From assembly GCA_004195335.1 (NCBI GenBank), contig SDWK01001022.1:1-18657 (forward strand): a stretch of DNA of 18,657 bases, written 5' to 3'. Below the pieces are notes generated by a model. The model had not been told where the DNA came from. It saw nothing but the letters and a program-made list of their open reading frames with translations, and did no database searches. Below are positions 7,429 through 14,778 of the stretch, piece after piece. The stretch comes from Shewanella sp. (GTDB taxonomy: Bacteria > Pseudomonadota > Gammaproteobacteria > Enterobacterales > Shewanellaceae). Numbering within the stretch: the first letter of the stretch is position 1; the number at the start of each line of letters is the position of its first letter. A program made the translations under genes and the position numbers.

Positions 7429-8703
7429 ATGACAAAATCACTTTCTACGCGGATCTTTATCGGTCTGTTCTCCGGATTAATATTCGGCTCCATTATTCAA
7501 TACCTTCTTGGCGACATCGGTTTCTTTGCCGGTACTGTGGTTGAACTCTCCTCCGGTGTCGGCACCATGTTCGTCAATATGATCATGATGTTGGTCGTAC
7601 CGCTGGTGTTTGTCAGTATCGTATGTGGTGTTTTAGAGCTTGATGATCTTAAGAGCTTTGGCCGCTTAGGCGGAAAAACATTTGGTTTCTACATTATCAA
7701 CACGTTAGTCGCAATATTTGCGGCACTAACAGTGGCACTCCTATTACAGCCTGGCTTAGGTGTCGATATGACGGGAGGGGCGGGCGCTGAAATTACTGCA
7801 ACAGAGCTTCCTAATCTGGTTCAGCTCATCGTTAATATTGTTCCCAATAATCCTGTCGCCGCTTTTACCTCGGGCAACATGTTACAGGTCATCTTCATGG
7901 CATTGCTTTTTGGCGGTGTGATTAAGTCACTGGGCGATGCCGTACCTTTGTTGGTGCAAGGCTTTCAGGAAGGTAATAAGTTGATGATGAAGCTTATTAC
8001 TGTAGTGATGCGGCTTGCGCCAATCGGGGTGTTTGCCTTGATGTTGAAGCTGGGTGCCACACTCGAGGCAAGTATCTTCCTGAGTGTAATGGAGTATCTG
8101 GTGGTTATCTTAGGTCTTCTGTTGGTGTGGATCTTCATCGTCTATCCGATGGCGGTCGGTGCTTTTACCTCTGTATCGGCGAAAGAGTTTCGGGCTAAGA
8201 CTCAGGAGCAGATCCTGTTTTCACTCTCTACCGCAAGCTCGAATGCTACCATTCCCGTGACGATGCGAACCTTGACCGATAAGTTAGGCGTTAAGCCCGC
8301 TATTGCAGGATTTGGTGTGCCTCTAGGGGCGACGATGAATATGGGCGGAGTGTCTATCTATATCACTATTGCCATCTTCTTTGTCGCTAATGCCTTCGGA
8401 GCGCCTATTGCCATGGATCAGCTTCCCGCGCTGTTATTCAGCATCTTTCTGCTGTCGGTTGGTGCCGGTGGCGTTCCCGGTGGTGGAATGGTGATGATCG
8501 GTGTGCTTATTCACCAGATGGGTCTGCCTATCGAAGCGTTCGCTATTGTGGCCGCGTTAGACAGACTAATCGATATGGTACTGACATCGTGTAACGTGGT
8601 TGGTGATGCCGCTGTACTGACCATAGTTAATGAAACCGAGAAAGGTTTTGAGGCAGAGAGTCTTGCTCAAGCGCTGCCAATTCAAGAAACCAAACAGGCA
8701 TAA
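7429..8703 (+). CDS. DAACS family (dicarboxylate/amino acid:cation symporter) transporter, atypical binding residues
   Basis: A 424-residue inner-membrane symporter of the GltP/GltPh fold, full length for the family. The order of landmarks is complete. Hydrophobic helices fill residues 8-240. A serine-rich re-entrant hairpin 1, FSLSTASSNATIP, spans 264-276. TM7 has N304-M305-G306-G307. The glycine-rich hairpin 2 tip, GGVPGGG, is at 347-353. TM8 has D382-M-V-L385-T386 followed by N389 and D393. In glutamate/aspartate carriers TM7 reads NMDGT and TM8 reads DMxRT, with the arginine holding the substrate's side-chain carboxylate. Here that arginine is L385, and the TM7 aspartate, which belongs to a sodium site, is G306. 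A neutral substrate and altered ion coupling are therefore more likely than glutamate, aspartate or succinate transport. Family certain, substrate unknown. Confidence 0.9.
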   Translation: MTKSLSTRIFIGLFSGLIFGSIIQYLLGDIGFFAGTVVELSSGVGTMFVNMIMMLVVPLVFVSIVCGVLELDDLKSFGRLGGKTFGFYIINTLVAIFAALTVALLLQPGLGVDMTGGAGAEITATELPNLVQLIVNIVPNNPVAAFTSGNMLQVIFMALLFGGVIKSLGDAVPLLVQGFQEGNKLMMKLITVVMRLAPIGVFALMLKLGATLEASIFLSVMEYLVVILGLLLVWIFIVYPMAVGAFTSVSAKEFRAKTQEQILFSLSTASSNATIPVTMRTLTDKLGVKPAIAGFGVPLGATMNMGGVSIYITIAIFFVANAFGAPIAMDQLPALLFSIFLLSVGAGGVPGGGMVMIGVLIHQMGLPIEAFAIVAALDRLIDMVLTSCNVVGDAAVLTIVNETEKGFEAESLAQALPIQETKQA

Positions 8704-8734
8704 ATGATGGGTTAATGACTCATTTTTATCGCTG

Positions 8735-8768
8735 TTAAAAAGCCCACATATCTCAGTGGGCTTTTTAA
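8735..8768. terminator. Bidirectional rho-independent terminator
   Basis: A perfect 13-base stem, TTAAAAAGCCCAC (8735-8747) with GTGGGCTTTTTAA (8756-8768), has an 8-base loop. Each arm supplies a five-base T run on its own strand. It therefore ends both the DAACS gene on the plus strand and the convergent two-component operon on the minus strand. Confidence 0.9.
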
Positions 8769-8826
8769 TGCCAGAAAGACAGCTACTGGCTTTATTCAGA
8801 GTTGTGCCAGTATGCTCTATTCTAAT

Positions 8827-10209
8827 CTAGCTCCCCTTCGTCATCCGCCTGCTTAGCGCACTTTGGCTTATTCCGAGCATCTGCGCTGCGGCGGTTTGGT
8901 TATTTGCCGTGCGGCTCATGGCCTCATTGATCAGGGCATTGCTCATCTCGGCTAAGGTTGGCAAATTCTTGGGAAATACCAGGGTATCTTGCGGAGCCCG
9001 ACCAGAGATTTTTTGCTCTTTAATCGCCTCCATGAAGGGAGATATATTGAGTTGGATTCCGTCGCTGCGACTTACCGCATCGAATACCATGCCTTTTAGC
9101 TCATGAAGGTTACCGGGGAAGGCATAGTCAGCCAGTTGGCTCGCTAATTGTCGAGGTTGCTGCGGCGCTTCGAGCCCCATCTCTGCTGCCGCTAGTGCGA
9201 TAAAATGGTTGATGAGCATCGAGAGATCTAACGTGCGTTCTCTTAGAGGCGGTAATTTGATCTTGTGTGAACGTAATCGGTACAGGAGATCACTGCGAAA
9301 CTTACCGGCTTGATTGAGTGCCAGCAGATCATGTTGAGTCGAGGTGATGATCCTACAGCTCACCGGGTAGGGTCGATCACTGCCAATCGGATAGTATTGT
9401 TTATGTTCGATAACATCGACAAGTTTTGCCTGAGCTTCCAAAGGAAGATCACCTATCTCATTGAGATATAGGAGTCCATTAGTGGCCTGATGTAAAACAC
9501 CGGCTTGAGCCGAAACCTGACCATCTTCATGTGTATACATCTGTCCGAACAGTTGCAGCTCAAATGCATCGATTCCGATCCCAGCAAGATTTACATTGAT
9601 GAAAGGGGCATCAGGACAACAGAGTTGATGGTAGGACTTGGCAAATTCATCTTTTCCCGTTCCGCTTTCACCGAAGATGAGGATAGGTTCGGGACTCAGT
9701 GAAACGGCTTCCAGGTAGCGAAACTGATCCAACAGGGCGGGCTCACAGGTCAGAATATTATTGAAGGCCTCTGGCTGACTCAGGGTGCGGCTCAAGAAAC
9801 TCTCTTTTATTCGTAGATAGTTTCTTTCCAACCCGACGACCTCTAGCGCTCGACGTACCGTCCGGGCTAAATCGTCAACATTGTCTGTCTTGATAAAGTA
9901 ATCATAGGCCCCTTTTTTGATGCAACGAACCGCGGTGTCGACCTCATTGACCCCTGTCACTATGATGACGCGGGTCTTTGGAAAGTCAGCGCGGATCATC
10001 TCGAGTAATGTTTCACCCGAGTGAAATGGCATCGTTAGATCGAGTAGCACTAAAGCGTAGTCGCCCACAGTCAGACGGTTAACGACCTGCCTGCTGTCAA
10101 CACAGGTATCGACTTGCGCTTCGGGAACGAGTCGATTGATTGTAACGGCTAAGGTTCTCAGCCATGAGGCTTCATCATCGACTAACAAAATATTTCGCGC
10201 GAGTTTCAT
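8827..10209 (-). CDS. NtrC-type response regulator lacking GAFTGA and with a Walker B D-to-N change
   Basis: A 460-residue DNA-binding response regulator and partner of the kinase encoded just upstream. The receiver domain (about 5-120) has D11-D12, the phosphoacceptor D57, T85 and K107. An AAA+ domain follows: Walker A GESGTGKD at 180-187, an intact arginine-finger region FRSDLLYRL and the LPPLRER motif. A Fis-type helix-turn-helix lies at about 436-457. Two key elements are altered. The loop that should read GAFTGA, after LFG at 220-222, reads THEDGQ at equal length. Walker B reads LLYLNE, with N250 where the family has D. GAFTGA contacts sigma-54, so this protein probably works on sigma-70 promoters, as known for GAFTGA-less relatives such as HupR and TyrR. 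The ATG at 10209 overlaps the kinase stop as ATGA and has GGAG 8 bases upstream. A longer in-frame reading from 10311 is less likely. Confidence 0.88.
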   Translation of the reverse strand: MKLARNILLVDDEASWLRTLAVTINRLVPEAQVDTCVDSRQVVNRLTVGDYALVLLDLTMPFHSGETLLEMIRADFPKTRVIIVTGVNEVDTAVRCIKKGAYDYFIKTDNVDDLARTVRRALEVVGLERNYLRIKESFLSRTLSQPEAFNNILTCEPALLDQFRYLEAVSLSPEPILIFGESGTGKDEFAKSYHQLCCPDAPFINVNLAGIGIDAFELQLFGQMYTHEDGQVSAQAGVLHQATNGLLYLNEIGDLPLEAQAKLVDVIEHKQYYPIGSDRPYPVSCRIITSTQHDLLALNQAGKFRSDLLYRLRSHKIKLPPLRERTLDLSMLINHFIALAAAEMGLEAPQQPRQLASQLADYAFPGNLHELKGMVFDAVSRSDGIQLNISPFMEAIKEQKISGRAPQDTLVFPKNLPTLAEMSNALINEAMSRTANNQTAAAQMLGISQSALSRRMTKGS

Positions 10210-12218
10210 ATTAGCGGCTCCAATGAGAAGAGAAGTTTGATGCATGTTCCCTTGCCCTGACGAGAGGTGATCTGCATTTCCCCCTGATGTTCTTTGATGA
10301 TTCTGCTGCACACGGATAATCCGAGCCCAGTGCCGCCGCAGGAGCGACGAGTCGTAAAGAAAGGCTCTGTTATACGTTGTAGTGTGGCTCTGTCCATACC
10401 AGAACCTTTATCGCAGATGATTAAGCAGGCCTTACCATCCACAATGCTGGTTTCTATTGAGATTATGCCGAGATCTGTGTCTGTTCCATCATCTCGGGGC
10501 GATGCATGACAGGCATTTTGAATCAGATTAATCAGTACCTGATGTAGCTGCTGGGCATCACCCATTATTATTGGTTCTGGTTGGTGTAGTTGGGTTCTTA
10601 TTTTAAATATTTTTATCTGATTTGCCGTTAAGCGCAGTGCCACCTGTACCACTTCATTCAGGCTTAATCTTTGGTGTGCAGTGGCGATATTTGGTAAGGC
10701 ATAGCGTTTTAAATCGTTCACTATTCGACTGATCCGTGTGGCACCCTCATCGATATTGAGGCAACTATAATGAAGCTCATTTAAGGCTCGTTCCGGTTCC
10801 AGCCCTGCGATTAGCCAAAAAGGATTTTGCTTGAAATAGGCATCGGTTGCCGGTTGAAGATCTTTTAACGCGTCATTTAAGAAAGCTACCGAATGAATAA
10901 TAATTCCCGTTGGGTTATTAATTTCATGAGCGACACCTGCAGAGAGTTCACCCAGAGAGGCGAGTCGACTCGCTTCATCATTAGCCTGTCTTAGCTGGTG
11001 ACGTTCAGTGGCTTCCTCCAATAGAATGACGGCCTGATCTTCTCCTATGGGATGAATTTGGAGCTGCCAGAATTGATCCTGAAAACTCATATCTTCAATC
11101 AGGGATTTCTGACTATTTAAGACTTCAAGCAGGGTGGTTTTTAGTTCGAAAGGTTCGCCATCGGTAAAGTGAAAATCGGCGTTATTAAGTAAGTCGTTAT
11201 TATTGTCATTACTCCATAAAGAGTCACACTCCCGATTAAATAGCGTGACGCCATGGGGGATCCCGTCCAGCACAGATTGAAACTGCTGAGATAGGCTGAA
11301 TATTTGATGTTCGGCCTTGCGACGTTGTGCTAACTCCAAGTTCAGCGAGTGGGTTCGCTTTCGCAAACTTCTGCTGATATAGCCGGTGAATATCATACCC
11401 AGCGCCGAGATGATGCTCACCGCGATGGCCAGAGACAACATCTTCTGCTGAGTGGAGGTGAGATCGACTTTCTCTCGGCCCGTGCCAAACCATTTATTGA
11501 CTAGCCGGTCGTATTCACCCGACAGTTTGAGTTGCCTGAGGGCATCGTTAATTTGGGCCATCAGAGGGGCGTTAACGTTGTGACTCACAAAGTTAAACGC
11601 ACCATAAATAAGCGCATCACTGGAACTTCTAATCGATGGATAGAGGGGCAGTAGACGTCTGGCGACAAAATTTTCGGCGAGCACGACATCGACCTCCCCC
11701 TTGATTAATCGCTGAAAGCCTGTTTCATAGAGATCGACATCGACGCGTTCAAACTCTTGCGGCTGACCGGATATATAGACGTCTACAAAGGAGCCTTTCT
11801 TGATAGCGACCCGTTTACCGACAAGGTCGTGCCAGCTATTGATGAAGGATTTACCCTGCAGTGTGTATGCATTAGCGTGGGTGGCATAGATAGGGTCTGA
11901 TTGGCTGAGTTTTCTGTCTATAGTGATCGGGCTGACAACGGCGATGACATCGATAGGGCAGTTGGGATCATGCACATCGCTCAATAGCTGCTGAAATGTC
12001 TTGCGTCTGACAAGGATCCTCTTATCTATGAGTTGCCCGATCCTGTTCATCAGCTCGAGATTAAACCCCTGGTCGACACCATTATTACGCCATTCTAACG
12101 GCGCTGTTTTTGAGTGAACACCAAACACAATACTCTTGTGTGATAAGTCTTGTGCCTGTGCGGCCAAAGAGGGGACATGGAAACACAGCACCATGACTAA
12201 TATAAGAAAATATTTCAT
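10206..12218 (-). CDS. Histidine kinase with periplasmic SBP_bac_3 sensor domain
   Basis: A 670-residue membrane sensor kinase. It has a signal peptide (1 to about 20) and a periplasmic solute-binding-protein family 3 domain (about 27-248). One transmembrane helix (about 260-281) is followed by a short coiled linker, a PAS-like region (about 310-400) and an NtrB-type kinase core. The H-box GVAHEINNP carries H431. The N-box contains N564 and N568. G1 is DKGSGMD (603-609), and GGTGLGL is at 628-634. In the sensor domain R102 aligns with the arginine that usually grips a ligand carboxylate. The usual amino-group aspartate is replaced by E182. The ligand is unknown; an organic acid is conceivable given the neighbouring fumarate reductase gene. 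The start at 12218 was chosen for its signal peptide, though it lacks a clear ribosome binding site. In-frame ATGs at 12320 and 12347 would add a Cys-rich, unlikely N-terminus. The gene is divergent from fccA and overlaps the regulator gene by 4 bases. Confidence 0.87.
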   Translation of the reverse strand: MKYFLILVMVLCFHVPSLAAQAQDLSHKSIVFGVHSKTAPLEWRNNGVDQGFNLELMNRIGQLIDKRILVRRKTFQQLLSDVHDPNCPIDVIAVVSPITIDRKLSQSDPIYATHANAYTLQGKSFINSWHDLVGKRVAIKKGSFVDVYISGQPQEFERVDVDLYETGFQRLIKGEVDVVLAENFVARRLLPLYPSIRSSSDALIYGAFNFVSHNVNAPLMAQINDALRQLKLSGEYDRLVNKWFGTGREKVDLTSTQQKMLSLAIAVSIISALGMIFTGYISRSLRKRTHSLNLELAQRRKAEHQIFSLSQQFQSVLDGIPHGVTLFNRECDSLWSNDNNNDLLNNADFHFTDGEPFELKTTLLEVLNSQKSLIEDMSFQDQFWQLQIHPIGEDQAVILLEEATERHQLRQANDEASRLASLGELSAGVAHEINNPTGIIIHSVAFLNDALKDLQPATDAYFKQNPFWLIAGLEPERALNELHYSCLNIDEGATRISRIVNDLKRYALPNIATAHQRLSLNEVVQVALRLTANQIKIFKIRTQLHQPEPIIMGDAQQLHQVLINLIQNACHASPRDDGTDTDLGIISIETSIVDGKACLIICDKGSGMDRATLQRITEPFFTTRRSCGGTGLGLSVCSRIIKEHQGEMQITSRQGKGTCIKLLFSLEPLI

Positions 12219-12355
12219 AGAGGAAATTTTAACATGTTCGATAGCTAATGAACTGTGGTGATGGGCGCAATTAATACATTTGTTGCATCGCGTGTAGGAG
12301 ATACAACCAGTGAAAGCCATTGTATGGGGATTTTGTGATCCATTCATCTATGACC

Positions 12356-12371
12356 TATGCAAAACTGCATA
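12356..12371. promoter_or_regulatory. Candidate operator 1: TATGCA-N4-TGCATA palindrome
   Basis: A perfect 6+6 base palindrome with spacer AAAC lies between the divergent kinase and fccA genes. It is the first of two copies, and the centres are 30 bp apart. It is probably bound by the Fis-type helix-turn-helix of the adjacent response regulator; this is inferred from position and symmetry only. Confidence 0.6.
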
Positions 12372-12385
12372 ATGGCTTGCTAAAT

Positions 12386-12401
12386 TATGCATCTTTGCAT
12401 G
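12386..12401. promoter_or_regulatory. Candidate operator 2: ATGCA-N4-TGCAT palindrome
   Basis: The second copy has core ATGCA (12387-12391), spacer TCTT and TGCAT (12396-12400), flanked by T and G. The half-sites match those of operator 1, with a different spacer sequence of the same length. A 30-bp centre distance is close to three helical turns, which would place two dimers on the same DNA face. It lies about 220 bp before the fccA start. Confidence 0.6.
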
Positions 12402-12503
12402 AGCATTATCTTTAGCTGTGAAGCCTGCTTGATTTTCGTTTTCTCTATCTCTGTTTGCCTTGAGCAAGATGCCTCGATCGCCCAAAATTAATTTGAAACA
12501 GAA

Positions 12504-12564
12504 AGCTGAGAACATCCTATCCTTATAGGATCTAAAAACTCAGCTCAAATACTAGAGATGAGCT
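12504..12564 (+). promoter_or_regulatory. Nested and mutually exclusive hairpins upstream of fccA
   Basis: The outer stem AGCTGAG (12504-12510) pairs with CTCAGCT (12539-12545) and encloses a perfect inner hairpin, ATCCTAT-CCTT-ATAGGAT (12514-12531). The right outer arm also takes part in a second stem, AGCTCA (12542-12547) with TGAGCT (12559-12564). The two folds cannot form together. If transcribed this is a leader structure; if not, the symmetric repeats may be protein sites. No clear sigma-54 (-24/-12) or strong sigma-70 promoter was found between the operators and the gene. Confidence 0.4.
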
Positions 12565-12623
12565 TGTGGATATCGCGACTATTTAAACAAATGAGTTGTT
12601 ATATTTAAAAGCTAGGAGACGTG

Positions 12624-14414
12624 ATGAAAAACTTTAAAAAAGCTATATGCCTGGCCACCTTAATTGGTTCTGCAGGAATGGTAGCGAACGCAACTGCTGC
12701 AGACAACCTTGCCGACTTTCATGCTGAAAACCAAGAGTGTGATAGCTGTCATACACCGGATGGCGAACTATCTAACGATAGCCTTACTTATGAAAATGAG
12801 CAGTGTGTTTCTTGTCACGGCTCCATGGAAGAGGTCGCTGAAGAGACGGTACATGAGCATTACAATGCCCATGACTCTCACTTCCCAGGAGAGATTGCTT
12901 GTACCTCTTGTCACAGCGCCCATGAAAAATCTATGGTCTATTGTGATTCTTGCCACAGCTTCGACTTCAATATGCCATATGCTGGTAAGTGGGAACGTCA
13001 CGAGCCAAGCATTGCAGATCTTGCTAAAGATAAATCAGAGCGTGAAGCGGCATTAGCCCTTGCACCAAAAGATACTGTCGATGTGGTCGTTGTAGGTTCT
13101 GGCGGAGCGGGTTTCTCTGCATCTGTTTCAGCTCACGATCATGGCGCAAAAGTGATTCTTATCGAGAAAGAGCCTGTTATCGGTGGTAATGCAAAACTTG
13201 CAGCCGGTGGTATGAATGCCGCTTGGACCGATCAGCAAAAAGCTAAAGGCATCGAAGATAGCCTTGAGTTGATGACTAAAGACACCATGAAAGGTGGCCG
13301 TAACATCAACAACCCAGCATTGGTAGATGTTCTGGTTTCTCACTCAAAAGGTTCTGTCGATTGGATGACAGCAATGGGTGCAGATTTAAGTGATGTCGGC
13401 CGTATGGGTGGCGCATCGGTTAACCGTACTCACCGTCCAACAGGTGGTGCAGGTGTTGGCGCACACGTTGTCCAGGTGCTTTATGATAACGCCGTTAAGC
13501 GCGATATCGATATGCGTATGAACACACGTGGTATCGAAATCCTTAAAGATGACTCTGGTAACGTTAAAGGCCTGCTAGTTAAGGGTATGTACAAAGGTTA
13601 CTACTGGATTAAGGCTGATGCCGTTATTCTGGCTACCGGTGGTTTCGCTAAAAATAATGAGCGTGTTGCTAAGCTCGATCCTAAGCTGAAAGGCTTTGTA
13701 TCGACTAACCAACCTGGTGCAACCGGTGATGGTATCGATGTAGCCGGTAATGCTGGCGCGGCAATGGTAGACCTTCAGTACATTCAGGCTCACCCAACAC
13801 TTTCTGTGAAAGGTGGTGTGATGGTCACTGAAGCTGTACGTGGTAACGGTGCAATTTTGGTTAACCGTGAAGGTAAGCGCTTCGTCAACGAGATCACGAC
13901 TCGTGATAAAGCCGCTGCTGCGATTTTAGAACAAACAGGCAAATCAGCTTACTTGATTTTCGATGATTCAGTACGTAAGTCACTGTCGAAAATTGATAAG
14001 TATATTGGTCTAGGCGTCGCTCCTACTGCCGGTACGCTTGTTAAGCTAGGTAAGATGGAGAATATTGATGGTAAGGCGCTGACTGAAACCGTTGCTCGTT
14101 ATAATACTTTCGTCACCAGTGGTAAAGATGCTGATTTCGAACGTCCAAACTTACCTCGTGCAATCAATGAAGGTAACTACTACGCTATCGAAGTAACTCC
14201 TGGTGTTCACCACACTATGGGTGGTGTGATGATTGATTCTAAAACAGAAGTTATGAATGCGAAGAAGCAGATTATCCCTGGCCTATATGGTGCTGGTGAA
14301 GTCACTGGTGGTGTTCACGGTGCTAACCGCTTAGGTGGTAATGCTATCTCTGATATCATCACCTTCGGTAGATTAGCTGGTGAACAAGCGGCGGCTTACT
14401 CTAAGAAGAAATAG
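12624..14414 (+). CDS. fccA: Periplasmic tetraheme flavocytochrome c fumarate reductase
   Basis: A soluble periplasmic enzyme reducing fumarate to succinate, fed by the quinol dehydrogenase CymA in Shewanella. The 596-residue precursor has a signal peptide cut after ...NATA (residue 25), giving 571 mature residues, the length of S. frigidimarina Fcc3. Four heme motifs CxxCH start at C39, C61, C93 and C107. The FAD dinucleotide motif GSGGAG is at 158-163. All active-site residues known from Fcc3 are present (mature numbering): H365, T377, E378, R381, the proton donor R402, H504 and R544. The whole sequence closely follows Fcc3, so fumarate reductase is preferred over urocanate or methacrylate reductase relatives. 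I chose the ATG at 12624 because AGGAG (12614-12618) is 5 bases away; a GTG directly before it is too close. Control by the divergent two-component pair and by CRP is inferred. Confidence 0.96.
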   Translation: MKNFKKAICLATLIGSAGMVANATAADNLADFHAENQECDSCHTPDGELSNDSLTYENEQCVSCHGSMEEVAEETVHEHYNAHDSHFPGEIACTSCHSAHEKSMVYCDSCHSFDFNMPYAGKWERHEPSIADLAKDKSEREAALALAPKDTVDVVVVGSGGAGFSASVSAHDHGAKVILIEKEPVIGGNAKLAAGGMNAAWTDQQKAKGIEDSLELMTKDTMKGGRNINNPALVDVLVSHSKGSVDWMTAMGADLSDVGRMGGASVNRTHRPTGGAGVGAHVVQVLYDNAVKRDIDMRMNTRGIEILKDDSGNVKGLLVKGMYKGYYWIKADAVILATGGFAKNNERVAKLDPKLKGFVSTNQPGATGDGIDVAGNAGAAMVDLQYIQAHPTLSVKGGVMVTEAVRGNGAILVNREGKRFVNEITTRDKAAAAILEQTGKSAYLIFDDSVRKSLSKIDKYIGLGVAPTAGTLVKLGKMENIDGKALTETVARYNTFVTSGKDADFERPNLPRAINEGNYYAIEVTPGVHHTMGGVMIDSKTEVMNAKKQIIPGLYGAGEVTGGVHGANRLGGNAISDIITFGRLAGEQAAAYSKKK

Positions 14415-14493
14415 TCTTCAACTCTTTAAAGAGTGAGTAAGCTTAGAAACGAGTAACACTCTCCAGTTTACTCGCTTCAATTAGCCACTAATG

Positions 14494-14525
14494 AAAAGCC
14501 ACAGTCTCCGTGCTGTGGCTTTTTT
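14494..14525 (+). terminator. Rho-independent terminator of fccA
   Basis: A perfect 11-base stem, AAAAGCCACAG (14494-14504) with CTGTGGCTTTT (14513-14523), has an 8-base loop and continues into a T run. The 80 bases before it are also rich in short palindromes, for example ACTCTTTAAAGAGT. Confidence 0.92.
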
Positions 14526-14527
14526 GT

Positions 14528-14566
14528 GTCTGGCCACAAATGTTCCCTACATTTGTTGGCATTCCC
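14528..14566. repeat. Repeat module pair A-B, intact hairpin copy
   Basis: Module A (21 bp, 14528-14548, from GTCTGGCC to TTCCCT) recurs exactly at 14681-14701. Module B (TACATTTGTTGGCATTCC, 14548-14565) recurs exactly at 14749-14766. In this copy they abut, so ACAAATGT and ACATTTGT form an 8-base stem with a 5-base loop. Three further G-C pairs can form around one bulged T. Confidence 0.8.
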
Positions 14567-14574
14567 GCCATCCA

Positions 14575-14636
14575 TGGCAGTCAGAACACTTATGTCTGTT
14601 TGCCATGGGCCAATGATGCTCCCAGCATCAATATGG
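14575..14636. repeat. Repeat modules C and D, first copy
   Basis: Module C (14575-14599, 25 bp, from TGGCAGTCAG to ATGTCTGT) recurs exactly at 14827-14851. Module D (14602-14636, from GCCATGGGCC to CAATATGG) recurs at 14867-14901 with 32 of 35 bases matching. D contains the hairpin GATGCT-CCC-AGCATC. Confidence 0.78.
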
Positions 14637-14680
14637 CATTCCCCACGTCCCTGTGGGTCAAGGCATAAAACAGACGTTGC

Positions 14681-14766
14681 GTCTGGCCACAAATGTTCCC
14701 TCGGTAACTGCGTCCTGCGTTACTCTACCTCCTGATTCCATTCAGTCGTACATTTGTTGGCATTCC
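14681..14766. repeat. Repeat module pair A-B, copy split by a 47-base insert
   Basis: Here modules A (14681-14701) and B (14749-14766) are identical to the upstream copy, but 47 unrelated bases (14702-14748) sit in what was the hairpin loop. The insert begins CGGTAACTGCG and contains GTAAC and GTTAC in inverted orientation. Confidence 0.75.
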
Positions 14767-14778
14767 TGCTTCTGACCT

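Noticed and set aside
10210..10311. 34-residue N-terminal extension of the response regulator
   Set aside because: It lies inside the kinase coding region, is not receiver-like, and the ATGA overlap with GGAG supports the start at 10209.
12417..12432. CRP site before fccA (TGTGA-N6-CTTGA)
   Set aside because: Only the left half matches. A second candidate at about 12565-12580 around GATATC is also poor. CRP control of fccA therefore rests on knowledge of Shewanella, not on a clear site.
12400..12620. Sigma-54 (-24/-12) promoter for fccA
   Set aside because: No GG-N10-GC pattern of acceptable quality was found by eye, consistent with a regulator that lacks GAFTGA.
14477..14735. Open frames of about 70 codons on both strands within the repeat modules
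   Set aside because: They are translations of repeated hairpin modules, present on both strands, without start signals.
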